This document shows, one piece after another, positions 1 through 7,440 of a stretch of 14,513 nucleotides of DNA. The stretch is from a bacterium (GTDB lineage: Bacteria > 4484-113 > JALSIF01): positions 1 to 14,513 of the forward strand of contig JALSIF010000205.1 of NCBI GenBank assembly GCA_026981635.1. The letters are read 5' to 3'. Position 1 is the first letter of the stretch. Each line of letters begins with the position of its first letter. The translations under genes were made by a program, and so were the position numbers. The notes under the pieces were generated by a model. It was not told the DNA's origin. It did no database searches and was given only the letters and a program-made list of their open reading frames with translations.

Positions 1-53
1 AAATTCTCCTCAAGGGGAATGATGGCTAGGGGAATCCCCTGGGAGGAGAATTT
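1..53. repeat. Nested inverted repeats inside the lipoprotein gene
   Basis: AAATTCTCCTC at 1-11 is matched exactly by its reverse complement GAGGAGAATTT at 43-53. Between the arms lies AGGGGAATCCCCT (28-40), palindromic except for its central base. AGGGGAAT also occurs as a direct copy at 13-20 and 28-35, so TCCCCT (35-40) could pair with either copy. The whole structure falls in the coding part of the lipoprotein gene. It may be codon coincidence, an mRNA hairpin, or an effect of sitting at the end of the sequence. Confidence 0.5.
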
Positions 54-1037
54 GAAGTTTATGCCCCGGTCACCCGCCAACACCGAGTAGCCCTCCAGCC
101 GGGCTCCCGACACCCCCTCCCGGGCAGGGGTGTAGCCCAACACCAGCACCTGGTCTTCCCAGGCGAAGAGGCGGTAGCGGGTAAAGGAACGGGTAAGGGA
201 CTTGGTCCAGAGGCTTCGCCCCCGGCCAATCTGCCAGGCGGTGATGAGAGGAAGGCTCCCCCCGATCACCTGATAGAGGCGGTCCGGCTCGGGCAAGATG
301 GCAACGTCAACTGGTGAGCGGGTAATCTCCAGCTTGCGCACAAAAAACGACCGGGAGAGGTCGGCCGGGAGGCGGTAGAGACTACTGCCGAGGAGATAGT
401 AAAGGGGTTGCTGATCGCCCGACTGGGACACTCCCCACCCGAGGGGTATGGCCCCAAGTCCCGGTGCCCCCAGCTCCACCATAGTGCCGCTGGTCAGGGA
501 GTGGATCTCAAGCTCCTTACCTGAATTTATGAACAGCCAGTCCTGCCTAACAGAGGGGGCCTTGGTGGCACTCAGGGACCAGTTGCCCAGCAGATTGCCC
601 TGATTGTCTATCAGTGTGAGGGATAGGTGCATTCCCCTACCCTGGTAGATAGCCAGCCGGTTTCCCAGGCAGGCAGTCTCCAGCCACTGGTAGCCTGACT
701 GGGGCGTAAATGCACCCAGGTCCTCGGGGGGGGTGGTGAGGGAAAACAGCCTGAGCTGGGGAGAGCCCAGCAGGTCCTCAACCAGCACCACCCCACCCCA
801 ATCGCAAAGGGCCGGATGGCTGATCAGGTTGTCACCGGAGGTAATCACCCCGTAGAGTGAGGGAGGTCTGAGGTAGGCATCGCTGGAGAGCTTGGCGGGC
901 ATTTCGTCCAGGGGGCGAAAGGGTTCCAGCTCGGGTCCAGCGGGGCGATAGATGGGGCAGGAGAGAATTAGGAGGGTGGAAAGCAGGAGCAGGGCATTGC
1001 CGACGCCCCTCGCTCGCCAAGCCTTAGCGCCAGCCAC
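1..1037 (-). CDS. Predicted lipoprotein, probable beta-rich repeat fold; 3' end cut by the window
   Basis: An open frame runs leftwards from a GTG at 1037 to the edge without a stop, giving 345 codons. An in-frame TAG lies three codons upstream, so the GTG is the only usual start available. The N-terminus has basic residues, a hydrophobic run (LLLLSTLLILSC, residues 16-27) and a lipobox-like ILSC with Cys27, so I infer a lipid-anchored protein on the outer face of the cytoplasmic membrane. The rest consists of repeated short beta strands separated by turns (VVLVED, LRLFSL, LAIYQG, LSLTLIDNQG, LFINSG, VLVLGY). This resembles beta-propeller or quinoprotein-like scaffolds, but I recognise no family. 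The gene is divergent from the thioredoxin-like gene across a 79-base gap. It has no Shine-Dalgarno site, and a -10-like TACGAT sits 11 bases before the start. Existence of the gene is well supported; its function is unknown. Confidence 0.85.
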   Translation of the reverse strand, partial: MAGAKAWRARGVGNALLLLSTLLILSCPIYRPAGPELEPFRPLDEMPAKLSSDAYLRPPSLYGVITSGDNLISHPALCDWGGVVLVEDLLGSPQLRLFSLTTPPEDLGAFTPQSGYQWLETACLGNRLAIYQGRGMHLSLTLIDNQGNLLGNWSLSATKAPSVRQDWLFINSGKELEIHSLTSGTMVELGAPGLGAIPLGWGVSQSGDQQPLYYLLGSSLYRLPADLSRSFFVRKLEITRSPVDVAILPEPDRLYQVIGGSLPLITAWQIGRGRSLWTKSLTRSFTRYRLFAWEDQVLVLGYTPAREGVSGARLEGYSVLAGDRGINFKFSSQGIPLAIIPLEEN

Positions 1038-1048
1038 GATGGGCTAGA

Positions 1049-1054
1049 ATCGTA
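1049..1054 (-). promoter_or_regulatory. Possible -10 element for the leftward lipoprotein gene
   Basis: On the minus strand TACGAT (four of six matches to TATAAT) ends 11 bases before the GTG at 1037. That is the same spacing seen at the better promoters of this window, and there is no Shine-Dalgarno site. No convincing -35 hexamer is visible 16-18 bases upstream, so this is weak and rests on the repeated spacing. Confidence 0.3.
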
Positions 1055-1116
1055 GCAGCGAAGGGGACCGAACAGGCTTCTTTCCCTAATCATCAACCAT
1101 CTGGGAGGTAGAGACG

Positions 1117-1674
1117 ATGCAGCAGCCAGGCATGGACAAGCTCTCCATCGGTAGTCCGGCACCCAGCTTTGAGGGGCTGCCGGGGGTGGACGGCAAGAGC
1201 TATTCACTAGGCGACTTTGCCGATAAGGAGCTTTTGGTGGTGGTCTTTGGCTGCAACCACTGCCCCTACGTGCAGGCCACGGTGGGTAGGCTGGTTGAGC
1301 TGCAGGAGGAGTTCGGTGGGCGGGGTGTGCAGTTTGTGATGATCAACTCAAACGATGCGGAAAACTACCCGGAGGACTCCTTTGAGAAGATGAAGGAGTG
1401 GGCTCAGCGCTGGGGCCTCAACTTTCCCTATCTCAGGGATGAGAGCCAGGAGGTAGCCCGGGCCTACAAGGCGGTGCGCACCCCGGAGGTGTTCGTCTTT
1501 GACCGCAAGCGCGAGCTTCGCTTCCACGGCCCCATTGACGACAACTGGCAGGACCCAAGCAAGGTAAGCAAGCGCTATCTGAGGGACGCCCTCAGTGCAC
1601 TTCTGGAAGGAAACGATCCGCCCGAGCAGGAGGTGCACGCGGTAGGCTGCACCATCAAGTGGAAGACGGGCTAG
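1117..1674 (+). CDS. Thioredoxin-fold redox protein, peroxiredoxin-like 1 family
   Basis: This 185-residue protein has the layout of the AhpC/TSA-like 'thioredoxin family' proteins (peroxiredoxin-like 1 group). An N-terminal segment (GSPAPSF, residues 12-18) is followed by strand VVVFG and the redox motif C46-N-H-C49-P-Y-V. A long helix and strand come next (VQFVMINSND, 71-80), then the cis-Pro segment RTPEVFVFD (121-129, Pro123) and the family's C-terminal VGCTIKW (176-182) with a third Cys178. The family is thought to carry out thiol-disulfide or peroxide chemistry, but its substrates are not settled. No signal peptide is present, so I infer a cytoplasmic location. The start is supported by GGGAGG at 1103-1108, eight bases upstream; an ATG at 1132 is less likely. 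The stop overlaps the GTG of the next gene (TAGTG), so it is probably the first gene of the five-gene envelope block. Confidence 0.9.
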   Translation: MQQPGMDKLSIGSPAPSFEGLPGVDGKSYSLGDFADKELLVVVFGCNHCPYVQATVGRLVELQEEFGGRGVQFVMINSNDAENYPEDSFEKMKEWAQRWGLNFPYLRDESQEVARAYKAVRTPEVFVFDRKRELRFHGPIDDNWQDPSKVSKRYLRDALSALLEGNDPPEQEVHAVGCTIKWKTG

Positions 1675-3950
1675 TGAGGAAAAAGCCTCTCTTCTGCCCC
1701 GGAGCGCTGATCATCTGGGGAGGTCTCCTTGCGCTCCTGCTTGTCCTAGCCGGCTGCCCCCGATCCAGTGAGGAGGCATCCCCTGCGAGGGGAGGAAAGG
1801 AGAAGCTCCCCACCCTAAAGGAGACGGCCTGGTTCTTCTCGCGGGTAAATGTGCGCGAACAGCTCAGGCCCCTGGGGGTAGATGACAGCGGCAAAGCGGT
1901 GGCGGTGGCCAGCCAGCGGGTGGGCCCCAAGGAGTATCCCGAGCTGGTGGTCTACCGGCCAGAGGGAGATGAGAAGCACATCCGCCTAAAGCGGGGCTAC
2001 GCCACCCAGACCATGGCCTACCTTCCCCGCTACGACTACCTCTACTTCATCATCAACCCTTCCCTCTTTGAGGGGGAGGGGAAGGAGGAGGTGGAGTTTG
2101 ACCCCAACCGGCCCATGAAGCAGTGGTGGCTGGCGCGGGCTAAGCCAGAGCTTATCGGAGAGCAGCTGCCAGAGCGGGTATACACCTTTGACGACCCCCA
2201 GTTTGACCGGCTGATCCCCTTCACCACCGAGATATTTGCCAGCCGCTTCAGTCACATGGTGGGGATGGTGCTATATGATCCGGGCAAGAGCCAAGAGCCC
2301 CAGGACGACAAGTTCTATCTCTTCGTCTACTGGTTTGACCAGGAAGGCCACCACACCCGCCTGATTCCCTTCCCCGGCGAGACCTACCCGCTTTTGCCAG
2401 TAAAGCTTGAGCTCTCCGGCAAAAGTGCCTACATCCTGGCCCGGGACCGCAAGAAGCCGGTCTTCCCGCCCCCGCCAGTAAAGAAGCAGGAGGGGCCCCT
2501 AAAGCCGGGGGAGACCAAGACAGCAGCCAAGCCCAAGCGACCCAAGCCCCGCTACATCATCCTCCGCTTTGACATCCCCACCGGCAAGTCGGCCGAGATC
2601 TGGGAGGGGGACCGAAGCCTGATGGTGATGGCCGCCTCGGGTGACGGCCGCAGGCTCATGTGGGGGACGGCCAAACGGGTGGCTAAGCAGTTCACCGAGT
2701 ACAACTACTACCTCTACACCCAGGACACCGGCGAAGTGGAGCCGGTGGAAGGGGAGCGGGGGCTGTGGGGGAGCGCCGCCGCTGCCCCCAGCATCAGGGG
2801 GTATGCCGGTGTATCGGAGGACCTCAAGGAGTGGCTCTTCCACGACCAGTATGGGACCCTGGTGCGCTGGCGTCCCGCCCTCAACCCCAAGGGCTATGAG
2901 ATCTCCCCCTTCTTTGAGCCCCTGGAAACCAAGTTCTCACCCAACCTGAGGTGGCGGCTGGCCCAGTTTGAGGACGGGCTGATGCTGATTGACCTGGACA
3001 AGTGGCAGGGTTTCCAGAAGAGCCACCAGAAGGAGATTGACTTTGCCCTAAGGCGGATCTATGAGATGTTTGACGGGCTGGGAATCGATCCCCAGGTCTA
3101 TAAAGAGCGCTACTGGCTGGCCCCGGTCTATGAGCCCTTCACCTATCCCAGGCCGACGGTTGAGGTTAGGGTGTGGGTGCTCAAGAAGAGGAGCCAGCGC
3201 AAGAATCCCTACGACATCATCGTTGAGCCGCCAAGTTGGATTAGGGTTGACCCCAGCTCGGGGCGCATCATTGAGGTGATCCCCATGGGCGACCGGCTGG
3301 TCTTCCTGCCCGGCCAGAAGCCGCGGGTGGAGGAGCAGTTTTCACTTACCAAGGAGCTCTCCGAGGAGGAGAAGGAGAAGGAGCGCCTGCGGCTTATCAA
3401 GTATGCCCATGAGTTTGCCCGGCTGCTGGGCTTTGACAACCTGAACGACTGGCAGGACCCAGTCATCAAAGTGGGAGTAAGAAGCGAGCTGGGTTATCCG
3501 CGGGCCTTCTCCCTGATGTTTCCCCTGGAGTATGAGATTGAGGGACCGGAGGGGGAGAAGCTCAGGGTGAACTACGGGGCCGCCTCCATGAACATCGGGA
3601 TTCAGGACGTGCGTCTGTTTGGCTTCTTCTACGAGGGCAAGCCCAAGATCACCGATCAACCGATCAAGCTAACCAGAGAGGAAGCCTGGCAGAAGGCGCG
3701 CGACTTTCTCATGCGCTATCAGCAGGAGGAGCTCAAGGCCTATGAGGAGGCGGGCCAGGAGGCCAGCGCAGTGGAGATCGGGGAGGAGGTGCCCGAAAAC
3801 GCTACCCTGATGGTCTACTACCCACAGCTTGACCCCGAAACGATGGAGCTTTTTGCTCCCGACTTCTCCCATCCCCGCATCGTCTGGGCCTTTGCCCGGG
3901 AGGACTTCGGCTCGGTCTACATTGACGCCGAGACCGGCGAGCCGCGCTAG
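1674..3950 (+). CDS. Large lipoprotein with PepSY/YcdB-like C-terminal region
   Basis: The protein has 758 residues from the GTG at 1674, which overlaps the previous stop by one base (TAGTG). A GTG at 1659 would add five residues and cannot be excluded. The signal is textbook lipoprotein: RKK, a hydrophobic stretch, then lipobox LAGC with Cys28. Residues of about 45-440 are beta-rich (LVVYRP, YLYFII, AYILARD, LMVMAASGDGRRLMWG) and suggest a propeller. They are interrupted near 264-292 by a Pro/Lys-rich linker. The C-terminal third contains a Glu/Lys-rich helix and then LTREEAWQKARDFL and, at the end, VYIDAETGEPR. Both recall PepSY or YcdB/YcdC-type domains, which are extracytoplasmic. Function is unknown; a role in envelope maturation or inhibition of an enzyme is only a guess. 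The next gene begins three bases after the stop, so cotranscription is likely. Confidence 0.85.
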   Translation: MRKKPLFCPGALIIWGGLLALLLVLAGCPRSSEEASPARGGKEKLPTLKETAWFFSRVNVREQLRPLGVDDSGKAVAVASQRVGPKEYPELVVYRPEGDEKHIRLKRGYATQTMAYLPRYDYLYFIINPSLFEGEGKEEVEFDPNRPMKQWWLARAKPELIGEQLPERVYTFDDPQFDRLIPFTTEIFASRFSHMVGMVLYDPGKSQEPQDDKFYLFVYWFDQEGHHTRLIPFPGETYPLLPVKLELSGKSAYILARDRKKPVFPPPPVKKQEGPLKPGETKTAAKPKRPKPRYIILRFDIPTGKSAEIWEGDRSLMVMAASGDGRRLMWGTAKRVAKQFTEYNYYLYTQDTGEVEPVEGERGLWGSAAAAPSIRGYAGVSEDLKEWLFHDQYGTLVRWRPALNPKGYEISPFFEPLETKFSPNLRWRLAQFEDGLMLIDLDKWQGFQKSHQKEIDFALRRIYEMFDGLGIDPQVYKERYWLAPVYEPFTYPRPTVEVRVWVLKKRSQRKNPYDIIVEPPSWIRVDPSSGRIIEVIPMGDRLVFLPGQKPRVEEQFSLTKELSEEEKEKERLRLIKYAHEFARLLGFDNLNDWQDPVIKVGVRSELGYPRAFSLMFPLEYEIEGPEGEKLRVNYGAASMNIGIQDVRLFGFFYEGKPKITDQPIKLTREEAWQKARDFLMRYQQEELKAYEEAGQEASAVEIGEEVPENATLMVYYPQLDPETMELFAPDFSHPRIVWAFAREDFGSVYIDAETGEPR

Positions 3951-3953
3951 ACG

Positions 3954-5129
3954 GTGGGGAAGCCCATTGCCCTGCTTGTCGGCGGCTGGGCATTCCTCTG
4001 GGCAGCACTGGCCACCTACTTCACCCTGAGGCAGATATACAACCTGGCCCGGGCCCCGCGCCTGGACAGGGAGGACAGCTTCCCTCTCCCTGATCCTCCT
4101 CCCCTGGTGAGCGTTATCATCCCCGCCCGCAACGAGGAGGAGCGTATCGCCCGAGCAGTCAGATCGGTGCTGAAGCAGGACTATCCCCGACTTGAGCTGG
4201 TGGTGATTGATGATGCCAGCACCGATCGCACCACCGAGGTGGCCCTGACGGCAATGGAGGGAGATGAGAGGGCCCGGCTGGTGCGGCTGAGGGAGGAGGA
4301 GAGGAACCCTGGGGTAGCCGGCAAGGCTTTTGCTCTGGCCAGGGGGGAGGCCGAGGCACGGGGGGAGCTTCTCCTGCTGATGGATGCTGATGTGGAGCTT
4401 GACCCCTCGGCGGTGGGGGTGGCAGTGGGCTATCTGAACAGACTCACCAAGGAAAGGCCCGAGACCGCCCTGCTCTCCCTCGCCCCCCGCCAGATCTGCC
4501 GTAGTCTTACGGTTGAGCTGGTTCAGGTTGGGGTCTATCAGCTACTTGACGGGCTGATGGACTACCGAATGAACAACTCGCCCCGGGCCAGGGAGCCTGT
4601 GGTGTCGGGGGCATTCCTGCTGGTGAGGAGGGAGGCCCTCTCCCGGGTGGGGGGGCACCTTGCCCTAAAAGTCCCTGTACTGATTGACACCGAGCTGGCT
4701 AGGCAGCTTAGGCGCAGGGGCTTTCTCATCCACTTTGCCCGGGGAGAGGAGCTGGTCGGGGTGGAGATGTACCCTACCCTCACCCAGGCGCTGGCGGGCT
4801 GGCGCAAGAACCTGTGGGCATGTTTGGGGTGGAAGACGGGGAGGGTGCTTGTAAGGAGCGGGGTGGTGGCCTTCCTCTGGCTTTCTCCCCTCCTTCTGGC
4901 GCTGCTCAGCATCGCTGAGGGAGGAAAGGGGACCTTGGCCTATCTGGGGCTACTTGGCTGGCAGGTGGCGCTTGATGTAGCCCTCAGGCTATATCGGGGT
5001 CACTCGCCAGCTCCCGCCCTGCTCAGTCCGCTGGGGGGAGCTCTGCTGGTATATCTGGCCCTGGCAGGACTTGCCGACCATCTGCTGGGAAGGGGAAGCC
5101 AGTGGAAGGGTCGGCGGGTGGGGGGCTAG
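3954..5129 (+). CDS. Membrane-bound family 2 glycosyltransferase
   Basis: The 391-residue protein has one N-terminal membrane segment (about 5-25), a cytoplasmic GT-A catalytic domain, and three hydrophobic C-terminal segments (about 303-320, 327-345, 355-378). Family 2 motifs are complete: VSVIIPARNEEER (52-64), the nucleotide-binding VIDDAST (84-90), the metal-binding DADVEL (144-149), the acceptor-side SGAFLLVRREAL (218-229), the catalytic-base region DTELARQLRRRG (245-256) and GWRKNLW (282-288). This arrangement is shared with CrtQ- and HpnI-like transferases that glycosylate lipids or envelope polymers from nucleotide sugars; the sugar and acceptor cannot be read here. The GTG start lies three bases after the upstream stop and has no clear Shine-Dalgarno site, so translational coupling is likely. 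Its company of exported proteins suggests an envelope glycolipid or glycan. Confidence 0.88.
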   Translation: MGKPIALLVGGWAFLWAALATYFTLRQIYNLARAPRLDREDSFPLPDPPPLVSVIIPARNEEERIARAVRSVLKQDYPRLELVVIDDASTDRTTEVALTAMEGDERARLVRLREEERNPGVAGKAFALARGEAEARGELLLLMDADVELDPSAVGVAVGYLNRLTKERPETALLSLAPRQICRSLTVELVQVGVYQLLDGLMDYRMNNSPRAREPVVSGAFLLVRREALSRVGGHLALKVPVLIDTELARQLRRRGFLIHFARGEELVGVEMYPTLTQALAGWRKNLWACLGWKTGRVLVRSGVVAFLWLSPLLLALLSIAEGGKGTLAYLGLLGWQVALDVALRLYRGHSPAPALLSPLGGALLVYLALAGLADHLLGRGSQWKGRRVGG

Positions 5130-5139
5130 ACTTATCGTG

Positions 5140-6192
5140 ATGGGCAACCATCTTCTCCGCTTCGCTTTGCAGGCTGCCTTGACTGTGGGGGCAGGTCTGT
5201 TCCTATCCGGCCGGTGGGCAGGAGCCCAAGAAGAGATCCAGCTTCAGGTGCCGGTGGTCATCCTTGCTCCCCAGGGTGCCGAGCTAGAGAGGGTGGAGCT
5301 GGTGCTGCTTGACGACGGACGGGAGCGGTTGCTCTACCTGGAGCCAGTGGTGAGGCTCATTGACAAGGAAGCAATGGGCCAAAACATGGTGCTGGCCATC
5401 GGGTCATCGGGGGACCGGGTTGAGGTTGACCTGGTCGGCCTGGCCCACCGCATCAGGCAGGCAATCGGGGTGATGCTTGCTGAAAAGCTGGGAGAAAACT
5501 ACAAGCTTCCCCCCCTGGGCCAGTCACTGGAGCCCAAGCAGGTGGCCAACTGGTCGGACCTGATCAGCCAGTTCAGGGACCAGCTCAAGGGAAGATCGCC
5601 CAGCGACACCGCCCTTTTCACCCTGCGCCTGCCCAAGGGGAAGGGCAGGGAAATCTACATCGGTCCCTTCATCCTTTCCTCCCCGCCCACCCGCTGGGAG
5701 AGTGCCCCCCCGCCTCGCGATGGGTGGCGGCTGGTCACACTCACCGTCCAGCCCCTGGTAAAACCTGCCCAGGGAAAAGTCAACTTCCTGAATCAGGAGG
5801 TCTCGGGGGCAAGGCTCGGCACTCAGGTGATGCTGCCCCTGCCGCTGATGAAAAATGCGCGCCTCATGGCGGGGGCCTTCACCTTCCCTACCGGCGTGCC
5901 AACACTGGCCTTTAGCGATGTCACCGAGATGGAGGTGTTTCCTCCCCCCTCCCGCATAAGACTTATCCGGACCCTCATCTTTGTGGGAGAGGGGATCCTG
6001 CTGGTGGTCTTTCTCATCCTGCTTTACCTGGGGTGGAAGCGCCTGACCGAACGGCCCCTGGACCTAAAAAAGATTGAGGAGGAACTTGAAGGACCAAAGA
6101 TTGAGCTAAAAAAGATCCGGCGCCGTCCGCCCCGCATGAGAAAGGAACCTCCCCCGCCCCCGCCCGATGCGCAGGGAGGTGAGGAGGAGTGA
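5140..6192 (+). CDS. Exported protein with single C-terminal membrane anchor and charged, proline-rich tail
   Basis: I chose the ATG at 5140 (350 residues) because it starts directly at a signal peptide. It has a basic N-region, a hydrophobic core and AGAQ, with likely cleavage after Ala29. Upstream in-frame codons overlap the glycosyltransferase gene and encode non-signal sequence. GTG 5137 is an equally placed alternative. Residues 30-274 form an extracytoplasmic region of mixed strands and helices with no family that I recognise. Residues of about 275-299 (LIRTLIFVGEG to LLYLGW) are a membrane segment. The 51-residue tail is cytoplasmic by this topology. It has a repeated motif (LKKIEEELEGP, then IELKKI), many Arg, six prolines in a row and Glu at the end. 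Such tails often bind other proteins; that is inference. The stop overlaps the next start by four bases (GTGA). Confidence 0.82.
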   Translation: MGNHLLRFALQAALTVGAGLFLSGRWAGAQEEIQLQVPVVILAPQGAELERVELVLLDDGRERLLYLEPVVRLIDKEAMGQNMVLAIGSSGDRVEVDLVGLAHRIRQAIGVMLAEKLGENYKLPPLGQSLEPKQVANWSDLISQFRDQLKGRSPSDTALFTLRLPKGKGREIYIGPFILSSPPTRWESAPPPRDGWRLVTLTVQPLVKPAQGKVNFLNQEVSGARLGTQVMLPLPLMKNARLMAGAFTFPTGVPTLAFSDVTEMEVFPPPSRIRLIRTLIFVGEGILLVVFLILLYLGWKRLTERPLDLKKIEEELEGPKIELKKIRRRPPRMRKEPPPPPPDAQGGEEE

Positions 6193-7382
6193 GGCCGGCG
6201 GAGCGCTTTCAGCTGGTACTCATCCTGCTTCTCATCCTGGTGTTGGTGGCGGTAGAAAGGCGGGTGGGACAGCTCACCCACAGCTCAGACCCGGAGATAA
6301 TGCGCCTTTCGGTGGGAAGCGACACCATCCCCTGGCCCTACGAGGAAATTCCCGAGGGGATGATCCCCCTGGAGGGGGGAGAGTTCATTTTCGGCTCCAG
6401 CCGCGCCCAAAAGAGGCTGGGCTATCAACTGGACAACCGCTATGCCAAGGATCCGCCCTACCTCTCCTTCCAGCAAAAGTGGTATGACCACGAGCCACCC
6501 GCCCAGGTGAGGGAGGTGGGACCCTTTGCCATTGACCAGTATCCAGTTACTCAACGAGACTTTCTCTCCTTTGTGGAGGGGGATGCGGTTGAGGGCTACA
6601 GCGGCCCCACAGTGAGCAGGGAGGAGTGGGAGAGCTTTGGCCTTATCTACCCCTACGAGCGTATCCAGTCCTACCAGTGGAAGGATGGAAAGCCACCGGT
6701 GGAACGGCTTGACCATCCAGTGGTGTTAGTAAGCTGGGCGGAGGCGATGACCTTCTGCAAGTGGCGCGAACAAGAGTGGAACCTAACCCACCCTGATGGG
6801 CCGAGGCTAACTTTCCGCCTGCCCACCGCCCTGGAGTACGAGCGGGCTGCCCGGGGGCGAGGAGGGCGCACCTTCCCCTGGGGAAACAGTTTTGAGGCGG
6901 GTAGGGCAAACACCGTCTGGTATGAGCGGGGGGTGAGGAAGGGCAGAAACGACACCGCCCCGGCGGAGGAGTTTCCCGGCGATCAGACCCCCGAAGGAAT
7001 CAGCCAGCTGGCGGGAAACGTCTTTGAGTGGACCGCAACTCCATGGCCCAGCGATGATGTTTGGGAGGCGGGAGAGGACTATGATCCGGGAGCGGTTGAC
7101 GAACCGGCTGGGGGAAAGGTGGGAAAGGAAGGGCTTAAGGCATACCTTGAACTTCTCAGGAGAGAGGGTAGCAAGCGGCACGAGGTCAGGGGAGCAAGCT
7201 TTGACGTTCTTCCCGGGCTTACCCGGACTACCGCCCGCCACAGCCGGCCAAGCAACCTGAAGCACTTTCTGCTCGGATTTCGCTGTGTAGCCATACCGGA
7301 GAGGGGAGCGCAAAAGGGAATGGCTGGTCCCCAGCCTACCAATCAGTCCCGAAGTCATGGTGATAACTTGCCTAGTTCTTAA
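6189..7382 (+). CDS. Membrane-anchored SUMF1/formylglycine-generating-enzyme-fold protein, non-catalytic type
   Basis: The protein has 397 residues. A membrane segment (about 7-22) is followed by an outside domain with the FGE-sulfatase (SUMF1) signature: IPLEGGEFIFGS (59-70), FAIDQYPVTQRDF (113-125), HPVVLVSWAEAMTFCKW (176-192), RLPTALEYERAARG (210-223), FPWGN (229-233), LAGNVFEW (274-281), RGASFD (334-339) and GFRCV (363-367). True formylglycine-generating enzymes carry two catalytic cysteines shortly after the RGGSF motif. Here the matching positions are Val340 and Thr345, so I infer a binding or structural role rather than sulfatase activation. Many bacterial proteins of this superfamily likewise lack that activity. 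The start is GTG, preceded by a strong GGAGGTGAGGAGG and overlapping the previous stop by four bases. A low-complexity polar tail follows the domain. The gene ends the block, and its TAA lies inside the palindrome at 7379-7392. Confidence 0.9.
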   Translation: MRPAERFQLVLILLLILVLVAVERRVGQLTHSSDPEIMRLSVGSDTIPWPYEEIPEGMIPLEGGEFIFGSSRAQKRLGYQLDNRYAKDPPYLSFQQKWYDHEPPAQVREVGPFAIDQYPVTQRDFLSFVEGDAVEGYSGPTVSREEWESFGLIYPYERIQSYQWKDGKPPVERLDHPVVLVSWAEAMTFCKWREQEWNLTHPDGPRLTFRLPTALEYERAARGRGGRTFPWGNSFEAGRANTVWYERGVRKGRNDTAPAEEFPGDQTPEGISQLAGNVFEWTATPWPSDDVWEAGEDYDPGAVDEPAGGKVGKEGLKAYLELLRREGSKRHEVRGASFDVLPGLTRTTARHSRPSNLKHFLLGFRCVAIPERGAQKGMAGPQPTNQSRSHGDNLPSS

Positions 7383-7392
7383 CACCTGTTAA
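7379..7392. promoter_or_regulatory. Perfect 14-base palindrome, candidate operator
   Basis: TTAACACCTGTTAA has two exact six-base arms (TTAACA and TGTTAA) around a CC centre. It sits in an AT-rich island in otherwise GC-rich DNA, overlaps the TAA of the preceding gene, and lies 32 bases upstream of the TATAAT of thpR. The two-base centre is too short for an RNA hairpin loop, and no U-run follows. A dimeric regulator site is therefore a better reading than a terminator. No regulator is identified. Confidence 0.4.
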
Positions 7393-7411
7393 CAATTTGA
7401 ACGCCCGGGGG

Positions 7412-7430
7412 TTGACAGCCGTCGTATAAT
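7412..7430 (+). promoter_or_regulatory. Promoter elements of thpR: TATAAT with a nearby TTGACA
   Basis: TATAAT (7425-7430) is a perfect -10 consensus ending 10 bases before the ATG at 7441, which predicts a leader of only about three bases. TTGACA (7412-7417) is also a perfect -35 consensus but is separated from TATAAT by 7 bases rather than the usual 16-18. Nothing resembling a -35 hexamer occurs at the correct distance. The -10 assignment is fairly secure; the role of TTGACA is open. Confidence 0.6.
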
Positions 7431-7440
7431 TTTGCTTGTG

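Noticed and set aside
1045-1050. TAGAAT as a -10 box for the plus-strand thioredoxin-like gene
   Set aside because: It matches five of six bases, but there is no -35 at a proper distance and the start at 1117 is far away with its own Shine-Dalgarno site, so I could not support it.
2764-2792. GC-rich hairpin-forming stretch (GGGGGAGCG against CGCTGCCCCC)
   Set aside because: It is inside the large lipoprotein gene, encodes a Gly/Ala-rich loop, and has no U-run; chance pairing is expected at this GC content.
6807-7385. Minus-strand open frame of 192 codons
   Set aside because: It covers the conserved second half of the SUMF1-fold gene and starts at its stop region; no motif, so a shadow.
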